Program-made: the position numbers and the translations under genes | The notes under the pieces: model-generated | Seen by the model: only the letters and a program-made list of their open reading frames with translations | The model's database searches: none | What the model was told of the DNA's origin: nothing | Assembly (NCBI RefSeq): GCF_023516595.1 | Contig: NZ_JAMGBG010000029.1 | Coordinates: 62,001 to 126,000, forward strand | From: Streptomyces neyagawaensis | GTDB lineage: Bacteria > Actinomycetota > Actinomycetes > Streptomycetales > Streptomycetaceae | Direction: 5' to 3' | DNA length: 64,000 nt | In this document: piece by piece, positions 50,537-58,973 of the stretch | Position numbering within the stretch: position 1 is the first letter of the stretch | Layout: every line of letters starts with the position of its first letter

Positions 50537-50570
50537 ACGGGCCCGGCGCCCTTTCCGGCGCCGGGCCCGT
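50537..50570. terminator. Perfect 14-bp hairpin in a gene-free divergent gap
   Basis: ACGGGCCCGGCGCC-CTTTCC-GGCGCCGGGCCCGT. It lies in the 371-bp gap between the divergent small coiled-coil gene and the HEAT-like gene, where no annotated gene ends. A small palindrome, GACATC-GGC-GATGTC, lies at 50601-50615. No convincing ORF occupies the gap. Confidence 0.6.
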
Positions 50571-50766
50571 ACGAGGGGCTGCTCCTCACGTTCCGTAGCG
50601 GACATCGGCGATGTCAAGCCGTGTGCTTGTGCGGTGCGGAGAGGTAGTTCCGGGTCCCGGTGCGGCACGGGGCGGTCGCGCGCGGGCACGCTGAAGACGT
50701 CCGTCAAGGTCACGAGACCGATATCGCCTGGCGGGCCGGTGACGACGTCGGGCAGGGTTCCGGGTG

Positions 50767-51987
50767 ATGAGCGACGCATACGCGATGACCTACTCGCCCC
50801 CCGATTCCGTCGAGGGCCTCCTGCAACGGGGGCGTGGCCTGGGCGCGGTACGAGCGCTGCGGGACCCCGGGGGAGCCGCCGCGTTCGTGTACGACGGGAT
50901 CCGTCGTGACTGGCGATGGGACGGGACCGACGACCGGTCCCTGTATCTGGCGCGGCTCGTCCAGGACCTGGACCTGTCACTGACGCCTGTCGTGGACCAG
51001 CTGGCGGGGGACGAGGATTCCTGCCTGCGGGCCTGCGATGTCCTTGAGCTGCTGGCCCTCGCCGGATCGGAGGAGGCCCGGGACGGGCTTCGCGCCCATG
51101 TCCGGGAAGGCGAGCACTGGGCCCCGGTACTGGAGTCGGTGTCGGCCGGCTGGCCGGCCGAGTGGTGGGACGACCTCGGTGACGTCGCACGCGCTCGTAT
51201 CGGCGGGGAAGCGGAGCTGCCGTGGTGCTCCGAGCCGTGGACGCGGTTCGGCATCGAGGTACGGAGCCGCCCGTCCGTTCCGCGTCCGTCGCTTGCCGGG
51301 TTCCGCACGGAGGAGCTCCTCACTCTCCTCGCCGACGACTCCGCGGAAGACATGACGAAGTTCGACGCGTTGCGTGTGCTGAACAGCCGAGCGCCCGCCG
51401 AGGAACTGATCCCGTTGGTCCCCTCCCTGGGCACGGCGGACGACCGTCGGCCCCTGCCCCCGCTCCGGCGGGCCGTCGAGCGCCTCGGAGCCTCCGCCGT
51501 ACCGGCGGCGCACGGCTGGGCGCAGGACGAGCGCCCCTGGCTGGCTGAGCTGGGAGCGGACGTCCTGGCCGAGCATCCCGGCCCCGAGGCGCTGCCGGGA
51601 CTCGTGGAGGAACTCGCCCGGCAGTGGGCGGCGCGGACCTGGTGCGGTCCCGACCGGACAGCCCGCCGCCTGGCCCGGTTCGGGCCCGACGCGGCCGAGG
51701 CGGTGCCCCACCTGCGGCGGTTCTGGCTGCGCACCCCGCACTCGTACGAGCGGACTGCGTACCTGGAAGCGCTCGCCGCCATCGACCGGGGCGGGCTGGA
51801 CCACGTGTACACCGAGTCGCTCTGGGACTGCGAGGAGAAGGCGCGGTTGGCGGCGATCACCTCGGCGCCCGACGGCCCGGAGGCCCGGGAACGGATCGCG
51901 GTACTGCGCGACGACCCGATGGAGACGCCCGAGGTACGCGCCGTCGCCCGAGCGCGACTCGCGGCCGACGCGACGATCTCCTCGTAG
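50767..51987 (+). CDS. HEAT-repeat-like helical protein
   Basis: 406 aa, soluble, no signal peptide. Repeated helical pairs such as DSCLRACDVLELLALAGSEEARDGLRAHV, DMTKFDALRVLNSRAPAEELIPLVPSLG and DAAEAVPHLRRFWLRTPHSYERTAYLEALAAI suggest an alpha-solenoid (HEAT-like) scaffold. Function unknown. The frame opens with GTG-ATG; ATG 50767 is taken as the start. Confidence 0.7.
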   Translation: MSDAYAMTYSPPDSVEGLLQRGRGLGAVRALRDPGGAAAFVYDGIRRDWRWDGTDDRSLYLARLVQDLDLSLTPVVDQLAGDEDSCLRACDVLELLALAGSEEARDGLRAHVREGEHWAPVLESVSAGWPAEWWDDLGDVARARIGGEAELPWCSEPWTRFGIEVRSRPSVPRPSLAGFRTEELLTLLADDSAEDMTKFDALRVLNSRAPAEELIPLVPSLGTADDRRPLPPLRRAVERLGASAVPAAHGWAQDERPWLAELGADVLAEHPGPEALPGLVEELARQWAARTWCGPDRTARRLARFGPDAAEAVPHLRRFWLRTPHSYERTAYLEALAAIDRGGLDHVYTESLWDCEEKARLAAITSAPDGPEARERIAVLRDDPMETPEVRAVARARLAADATISS

Positions 51988-52008
51988 GCCCACTCCCGGA
52001 TGACGGAA

Positions 52009-52042
52009 AGACCCGCTCCCGGGAACATCCGGAAGCGGGTCT
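52009..52042. terminator. Bidirectional terminator between convergent genes
   Basis: AGACCCGCTCCCGG-GAACAT-CCGGAAGCGGGTCT: a 14-bp stem with one mismatch, between the HEAT-like gene and the dehydrogenase gene. Confidence 0.85.
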
Positions 52043-52059
52043 CTCGCGTCGCGTGCGGG

Positions 52060-52935
52060 TCAGGGGTACGTGTAGAAGCCCGACCCGGTCTTGCGGCCGA
52101 GGCGGCCCGCGTCGACCATGCGCTGGAGGAGCGGGGGAGCGGCGTACAGGGGCTCCTTGTACTCCTCGTACATCGAGTTGGCGATCGAGACGATCGTGTC
52201 CAGGCCGATCAGGTCGGACAGCTTCAGCGGGCCCATCGGGTGGGCGCAGCCCAGCTCCATGCCGTTGTCGATGTCCTCGCGGCCGGCGATGCCCGACTCG
52301 AACATGCGGATGGCGGAGAGCAGATACGGCACGAGCAGCGCGTTGACCACGAAGCCCGAGCGGTCCTGCGCGCGGACCGCGTGCTTGCCGAGGACCTTCT
52401 CGGCGAACAGCTGCGCCCGGCTGAGCGTGCCCTCGGAGGTGGTGAGGGCCGGGATCAGCTCGACGAGCTTCTGCACCGGGGCCGGGTTGAAGAAGTGGAT
52501 GCCGATGACCTGGTCCGGACGCGAGGTGGCGACCGCCAGCTTCACCAGGGGGATGGACGAGGTGTTCGAGGCGAGGATGGCGTCGGGGCGGGTCAGCACC
52601 TGGTCGAGCACCTGGAAGATCTCGGTCTTCACCTGCTCGTTCTCCACGACCGCCTCGATGACGAGATCGCGGTCGGCGAACTCCCCGAGGTCGGTGGTGA
52701 AGCTCAGACGCGCCTGGGTGGCGTCCCGCTCCTCCTCGCTGATCTTGCCGCGCTCGGCCGCCTTGGACAGGGAGTTGAACAGCCGGGTACGGCCGATCTC
52801 CAGGGCTTCGCCGGTGGTTTCGGCGACCTTGACGTCCAGACCGGCGCGGGCGCACACCTCGGCGATGCCCGCTCCCATCTGGCCGCAGCCCACGACTCCG
52901 ACTCGCGCGAGATCTCCCGTTGGGAAGTCCGTCAC
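52060..52935 (-). CDS. 3-hydroxybutyryl-CoA dehydrogenase
   Basis: 291 aa, GTG start. The N-terminal Rossmann motif VGVVGCGQMGAGIAEVCARAG binds NAD(P). LASNTSSIPLVKLA, IGIHFFNPAPVQKLVELI (catalytic His), DRSGFVVNALLVPYLL and MGPLKLSDLIGLD are signatures of the 3-hydroxyacyl-CoA dehydrogenase family; the single-domain length fits 3-hydroxybutyryl-CoA dehydrogenase. Roles include the ethylmalonyl-CoA, butyryl-CoA and PHB-related routes in Streptomyces. Confidence 0.93.
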   Translation of the reverse strand: MTDFPTGDLARVGVVGCGQMGAGIAEVCARAGLDVKVAETTGEALEIGRTRLFNSLSKAAERGKISEEERDATQARLSFTTDLGEFADRDLVIEAVVENEQVKTEIFQVLDQVLTRPDAILASNTSSIPLVKLAVATSRPDQVIGIHFFNPAPVQKLVELIPALTTSEGTLSRAQLFAEKVLGKHAVRAQDRSGFVVNALLVPYLLSAIRMFESGIAGREDIDNGMELGCAHPMGPLKLSDLIGLDTIVSIANSMYEEYKEPLYAAPPLLQRMVDAGRLGRKTGSGFYTYP

Positions 52936-53109
52936 ATCGTCCCTTTCACTGGTCTACGTGGCCGGCAGACACCCGGGGTGTGGGCCTGCGCCAAACCTGC
53001 ACGTTACCTCCGGCCGCTACCGATCAGTATCGCGGGTACCACATGGAAGGCTGGCTCCACGAACGGTCCGCGACGAGGCGGGCACGAAGCGGTACGCGGA
53101 GGTACGAGG

Positions 53110-54366
53110 ATGCATCGGAAGCCACGGATGTCGCGGAGGGCGTTCTGGGCGACCGCGGTGACCACACTCGTGGCGGCGGGCGGTGTGGCGGCGGGCACCG
53201 CCATCGCCGGTCAGGGTCCCGACCGCCGCAGACGGGCCTCCGGTGAGCTGCGCGGCATGTGGCTCGCCACCGTCGTCAACCGGGACTGGCCCTCCAAGGC
53301 GGGCCTCACCGCCGACGAGCAGCGCGCCGAGCTGCTCGCCCATCTCGACACCGCCGTGGAGCGCCGCCTCAACACGGTGATCTTCCAGGTCCGCCCCACG
53401 GCCGACGCGCTCTGGCCCTCCCCGTACGAGCCCTGGTCGCAGTACCTCACCGGCACCCAGGGCAAGGACCCCGGCTGGGATCCGCTGGGCACGGCGGTCG
53501 AGGAGGCCCACGCGCGGGGGCTGGAGCTGCACGCCTGGTTCAACCCGTACCGGGTCGCCAACCACACCGACCCGAGCCGTCTGGCGGACGGCCACCCCGC
53601 CCGCGAGAACCCCGGCTGGGTCGTCCCCTACGGCGGCAAGCTCTACTACAACCCGGGCCTCCCCGCCGTGCGCGCCTTCGTCCAGAAGGCCATGCTCGAC
53701 GCCGTACGGAAGTACCCGATCGACGCGGTGCACTTCGACGACTACTTCTACCCGTACCCGGTCGCCGGTCAGGTCTTCGACGACGACGCGGCCTACGACA
53801 CCCACGGCGGGAGCTTCCCCAACCGGGCGGACTGGCGGCGCGACAACATCGACAAGCTGGTGAAGGAGATGGCGGCGCAGATCAAGGCGGTCCGGCCCGG
53901 CACCCAGTTCGGCATCAGCCCCTTCGGAGTGTGGCGCAACATCGCCACCGACGCGCGCGGCTCCGACACCCGGGCCGGTGTGCAGACGTACGACGACCTG
54001 TACGCCGACACCCGCAAGTGGGTCCGGAAGAACTGGATCGACTACCTCGTCCCCCAGCTGTACTGGAACATCGGCTTCGCCGCCGCCGACTACGCCAAGC
54101 TGCTGCCCTGGTGGGCCGAGACCGCGCGCGGCACCGGAACGCGCCTCTACATCGGCGAGGCCCTCTACAAGGCAGGCGACCCGGCGCAGCCCGCGGCCTG
54201 GCAGGACCCGGCCGAGCTGTCCGGGCACCTGTCACTGGCCCGTGACGTCCCGGAGGTGCGCGGGCATGTGTTCTTCTCGGCCAAGGAGGTGACCGTCGAC
54301 AAGATCGGGGCGATGGCCCGCGTGGTCGCCGACCACTACCAGAAGCCGGCGGAGCCACCGAGCTGA
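53110..54366 (+). CDS. Tat-exported glycosyl hydrolase-like protein (GHL10/DUF187)
   Basis: 418 aa. Twin-arginine signal SRRAFWATAVTTLVAAGGVAAG (about 7-28). The catalytic-type barrel begins ASGELRGMWLATVVNRDWPSK and continues through FQVRPTADALWPSPYEPWSQYLTG, LHAWFNPYRVANHTD, DAVHFDDYFYPYP and PQLYWNIGFAAADY, all typical of GHL10 (DUF187). Relatives are thought to act on peptidoglycan- or polysaccharide-type substrates; the E. coli relative YngK-like/DigH cleaves denuded glycan. GGAGG precedes the ATG. Confidence 0.88.
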   Translation: MHRKPRMSRRAFWATAVTTLVAAGGVAAGTAIAGQGPDRRRRASGELRGMWLATVVNRDWPSKAGLTADEQRAELLAHLDTAVERRLNTVIFQVRPTADALWPSPYEPWSQYLTGTQGKDPGWDPLGTAVEEAHARGLELHAWFNPYRVANHTDPSRLADGHPARENPGWVVPYGGKLYYNPGLPAVRAFVQKAMLDAVRKYPIDAVHFDDYFYPYPVAGQVFDDDAAYDTHGGSFPNRADWRRDNIDKLVKEMAAQIKAVRPGTQFGISPFGVWRNIATDARGSDTRAGVQTYDDLYADTRKWVRKNWIDYLVPQLYWNIGFAAADYAKLLPWWAETARGTGTRLYIGEALYKAGDPAQPAAWQDPAELSGHLSLARDVPEVRGHVFFSAKEVTVDKIGAMARVVADHYQKPAEPPS

Positions 54367-54388
54367 GCCGCCGTGGCCCTCTCCCGGT

Positions 54389-54583
54389 CTACTGCTGTGC
54401 TTCCCTGTGCCGGATCTCCGTGTCCGGGCCGGGCGAGCACACACCCTCGTGCCCGTCCTCGAACCGGACGCGGTACGGGGGGTTGCCCTCCTGGCCGATG
54501 ACTTCGACGATCTCGCCGATCTTGTCGTGTTGCCCGACCACCCTGCCGTGCTGGACAAGCTGGTCGCCCACGGTTGCACGCAT
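54389..54583 (-). CDS. DUF1918 small protein
   Basis: 64 aa. RATVGDQLVQHGRVVGQHDKIGEIVEVIGQEG then PYRVRFEDGHEGVCSPGPDT, an SH3-like barrel of the DUF1918 family, common in actinobacteria and of unknown function. It ends 22 bp from the convergent GHL10 stop. Confidence 0.87.
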   Translation of the reverse strand: MRATVGDQLVQHGRVVGQHDKIGEIVEVIGQEGNPPYRVRFEDGHEGVCSPGPDTEIRHREAQQ

Positions 54584-54673
54584 CTTCGGGGCCTCCTCAC
54601 CAGGCGCGGGAGCATCGGTCCGTGGCCTGAGTCTACGGCGGGCGGGCCCGATCGGATCCTGCCCGGACTCCGC

Positions 54674-55604
<931 letters not shown>

Positions 55605-55606
<2 letters not shown>

Positions 55607-57080
55607 GCAAGAGCGTAGCAGCGTCGCGGAACTGGCGGAACAGCTCAGAAAGGAGCTCGACCGCTACTCACCCGGTGGAAAGCTGCCGTCGAGCCGGGCG
55701 CTCGTGGACCGCTTCCGGGTGAGCCCGGTGACCGTTTCGCGGGCCCTGGCTCAACTGGCCGCGGAGGGCCTGGTGGTGACGCGGCCCGGCGCGGGCGCGT
55801 TCCGGGCGCGGCCGCGCGAGACCGGGAGGGCGACCGTGGGGGACACCTCCTGGCAGGAGGTCGCGCTGAGCGCGGACGGCACCGCCGAGCCGACCCCGCG
55901 CACGGTCGACGCCTCGGGCGTCCTGGTCTCCCTCGCCTCCCCGCCGCCCGGCGTGATCGAGTTCAACGGCGGCTATCTGCACCCGGCGCTGCAACCGGAA
56001 CAGGCCATGGGCGCCGCCCTGTCGCGGGCCGGGCGACGTCCCGGCGTCTGGGCGCGGCCCCCGGTCGAGGGCGTCCTGGAGCTGCGCGAGTGGTTCGCGC
56101 GGAGCATCGGCGGGGAGATCACGGCGGCCGAGGTGATCGTGGCGGCGGGCGGCCAGTCCGCGCTCACCACGGCCCTGCGGGCGCTCGCGTCGCCCGGCGC
56201 GCCGGTGCTGGTCGAGTCGCCCACGTACCCCGGCATGCTGGCCATCGCCCGGGCCGCCGGTCTGCGGCCGGTCCCGGTGCCGGTGGACCCGGACGGCGTG
56301 CGGCCGGCCCTCCTCGCCGACGCGTTCAAGGCGTCCGGCGCCCGTGTCTTCGTCTGCCAGCCCCTCTTCCAGAACCCCACCGGGGCCGCCCTGTCCGCCG
56401 AGCGGCGGGGCGAGGTGCTGCGGATCGCACGCGAGGCGGGGGCCTTCGTGATCGAGGACGACTTCGTGCGCCGGCTCGTGCACGAGGACGCGGGGCCGCT
56501 GCCGCCGCCGCTGGTCGCCGACGACCCGGACGGCGTCGTCGTCCACGTGTCCTCGTTGACCAAGGCGACCTCGCCCAGCTTCCGGGTGGGCGCGCTGGCC
56601 GCCCGGGGACCGGTCCTGGAACGGCTGCGCGCCATCCAGGTCGTCGACACCTTCTTCGTGCCGCGCCCCCTCCAGGAGGCCGCCCTCGAACTCGTCGGCT
56701 CGCCCGCCTGGCCCCGCCATCTGCGGGCGGTGTCCAGGGAGTTGAAGAACCGTCGGGACGCGATGACCTCCGCGCTGCGGCTGCACCTGCCCGAGCTCGC
56801 CCTGCCCCACATCCCCTCCGGCGGCTACCACCTGTGGCTGCGCCTCCCCGACGGCACCGGCGGCACCGACCGGGCCCTCGGCTCCGGGGGAGAGGCCGCG
56901 CTGGTCGCCGCCGCCCTCCGCGCGGGGGTCGCCGTCACCCCCGGCCGCCCCTACTTCAGCGCCGAACCCCCGGCCGCGCACCTGCGGTTGAGCTTCGCGG
57001 GGGTCAGCGGGACGGGGGAGATCGTCGAAGGGGTCCGGCGGCTGCGGGCGGCGGTAAACGGTTCGACAGCGGGGCTCTGA
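55605..57080 (+). CDS. MocR-type GntR regulator with aminotransferase domain
   Basis: 491 aa. The N-terminal winged HTH (VAELAEQLRKELDRYSPGGKLPSSRALVDRFRVSPVTVSRALAQLAAEGLVVTRPGAGAF) is fused to a fold-type I aminotransferase domain with VAAGGQSALTTALRAL, VESPTYPGMLAIARAAGL, CQPLFQNPTGAAL, IEDDFVRRL and the PLP lysine in SSLTKATSPSFRVG. MocR proteins sense PLP or amines and usually control the divergent transporter, here the DMT exporter. TACTCT ends 8 nt before the ATG, compatible with a leaderless mRNA (inference). Confidence 0.92.
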
Positions 57081-57097
57081 CCTGCGGACGTCCAGCC

Positions 57098-57535
57098 ATG
57101 AACGACGCATTCCCGCTGCCCGAGGGCTACGAGATCTCCACCGACCCGACCCGTCTCGACGTCGGACGCGTCCACCGCTGGCTGTCCGCCGACGCGTACT
57201 GGGCCCTCGGCCGGCCCCGCGAGAAGCAGGAGCGTGCCATCGCCGGATCGCTCAACTTCGGGGTGTACGAGACCCCTTCGGGCGGGCAGGTGGCGTACGC
57301 GCGCGTCGTGACCGACGGGGCGACGTTCGCCTGGCTCTGCGATGTGTACGTGGATCCGGCCCTGCGCGGCAAGGGGATCGGCAAGGCGCTGGTGGGCGCC
57401 GTCCGCGCCCACCTGGAACCGCTCGGGCTGCGCCGTGTCCTGCTCGCCACCCAGGACGCGCACACCGTCTACGAGCAGCTCGGCTTCCGCCCGCTCGTGG
57501 AACCGGACCGGTGGATGGCCCTTGTGTTCGAGTGA
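57098..57535 (+). CDS. GNAT-family N-acetyltransferase
   Basis: 145 aa. VHRWLSADAYWALGRPREKQERAI, ATFAWLCDVYVDPALRGKGIGKALVGAV (motif A, acetyl-CoA pyrophosphate loop RGKGIG), LATQDAHTVYEQLGFRPL (motif B). The acceptor is unknown. It follows the MocR gene by 17 bp and is probably co-transcribed. Confidence 0.9.
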   Translation: MNDAFPLPEGYEISTDPTRLDVGRVHRWLSADAYWALGRPREKQERAIAGSLNFGVYETPSGGQVAYARVVTDGATFAWLCDVYVDPALRGKGIGKALVGAVRAHLEPLGLRRVLLATQDAHTVYEQLGFRPLVEPDRWMALVFE

Positions 57536-57742
57536 GACGGCGGGGGCCGCCAGGGAAAGGGTACGACCCGCCAGGGAAGGGGTGCGGGTGGCTGACGGGG
57601 GAGGGGCGCCGGGTAACCACCGGGGACGGTGCGGGGGTTGCCGGGGAGGGTGCGGGCCGTGTCCCGTGAGGGGCCGGGGGCCGCTCGTAACCTCTGGGTA
57701 ACACCTCTTGACCTGCTCACTTCCGGCCACCACGATCTCCGC

Positions 57743-58315
57743 ATGCATCTTCGGGTCACGTTCGTCGCCGCGGCGCGCTGCTCCTCGCTGCTCGCTGAGC
57801 GTTTCGAGGACGACCGGCCGCTGGACCAGGCCGGCTGGGACGAGGTGCAGCGCGCCGCCCACGAACTGGTGCCGTTGGCGGCGGCCGAGCTGCGCTACTG
57901 CTCGCCGACGCCCCGTAGTCGGGCCACCGGCGACGCCCTCGGATACGCGCCGCTGGCGCAGCCCGCGCTGCGCGACTGCGACATGGGCCGCTGGCGCGGC
58001 TTCACCCTCGGCGAGGCCATGGCCAGGGAGCCCTCGGCGGTGGACGCCTGGCTCGCCGACCCGCGCTGCACCCCGCACGGCGGTGAGTCCCTTCTGTCCT
58101 TCATCGCCCGGATAGGGAGCTGGCTCGACACCCGGCCGAAGGACGACGGCGGCCGGATCGTCGCCGTGGCCGAGCCCTCCGTGCTCCGCGCCGCGCTGGT
58201 CTACGCGCTCCAGGCGCCGCCGTCGGCGTACTGGCACATGGACGTCCGCCCCTTGTCGACGCTCACCGTCGCGGGCCAGCCGGGCCGCTGGAACCTGCGG
58301 CTGGGCGCAGCCTAG
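57743..58315 (+). CDS. Histidine-phosphatase-fold protein without catalytic histidines
   Basis: 190 aa. The fold is recognisable from CSPTPRSRATGDALGY, LRDCDMGRWRGFTLGEAM, HGGESLLSFIARIGSWLD and VLRAALVYAL. However, the N-terminal RHG motif reads ARCSS (His replaced by Cys) and the second catalytic His position reads VAEPSVLR. It is therefore probably not a classical phosphohistidine enzyme. The upstream 207 bp (57536-57742) is G-rich with no supported gene. Confidence 0.75.
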   Translation: MHLRVTFVAAARCSSLLAERFEDDRPLDQAGWDEVQRAAHELVPLAAAELRYCSPTPRSRATGDALGYAPLAQPALRDCDMGRWRGFTLGEAMAREPSAVDAWLADPRCTPHGGESLLSFIARIGSWLDTRPKDDGGRIVAVAEPSVLRAALVYALQAPPSAYWHMDVRPLSTLTVAGQPGRWNLRLGAA

Positions 58316-58379
58316 GCGCCCACGTGCGGGCCGTGGCGCAACCCGGGCGTCAGGTCCGGCGTCCCGTGGTGTCGTCCGG

Positions 58380-58829
58380 CTAGGCGTCGCGGGTCCGGGT
58401 GTAGTCGGTGACCAGGAGTTGCTCCTTCGTGGGGCCGCCGACGCGCCATGTCGTCCGCCAGTGGTCCTCGTCGTACACCTCGAACTCGCCCCGGTAGAGG
58501 TCGGCGGCGCACGGGTGGTCCGTGCGCCAGTGGCCCGAGGTCAGGTCCAGGTCGTGGAAGGGGCGGCCGTCGCCGAAACGGACGTCCGCCGAACCGGGGG
58601 TGGGGCCGGGCAGGAAGCGCAGGGTGCGTTCGGCGGGGCGCGGGACGCCCTGCCAGACGAAGATCCCGGTCTCGCGATGGAGCAGGCCGCCGCCGTCCAG
58701 TGGGCCGAAAACCGTCGTCCCGGAGAACTCGCCCGTCGCGCCACTCGCGAGATCCCGCACCGAGCGGGTGACCTGCCAGCTCCCGGACAGATAGCCCAGC
58801 ACATCGGGTACTGACCGGAACTCGCCCAT
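58380..58829 (-). CDS. DUF6314-like protein
   Basis: 149 aa. SVPDVLGYLSGSWQVTRSVRDLASGATGEFSGTTVF, LLHRETGIFVWQG, ADVRFGDGRPFHDLDLTSG and HPCAADLYRGEFEVYDEDHWRTTWRVGGPTK match the DUF6314 family, a small lipocalin-like beta-barrel of unknown function. GGGAGG precedes ATG 58829. Confidence 0.78.
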   Translation of the reverse strand: MGEFRSVPDVLGYLSGSWQVTRSVRDLASGATGEFSGTTVFGPLDGGGLLHRETGIFVWQGVPRPAERTLRFLPGPTPGSADVRFGDGRPFHDLDLTSGHWRTDHPCAADLYRGEFEVYDEDHWRTTWRVGGPTKEQLLVTDYTRTRDA

Positions 58830-58973
58830 ACGGGGCCTCCCTTGAGTCGCATGGGTGGCCGCACGCCCCATTGACGCCTCCCGGCCTCCTCCCTATCTTG
58901 CCGTTCGATGTGCTGACCATTGTCTGATATTTCGAACCACTCTCCGACCCCCACCACGAGCCGCGGAGTATCC

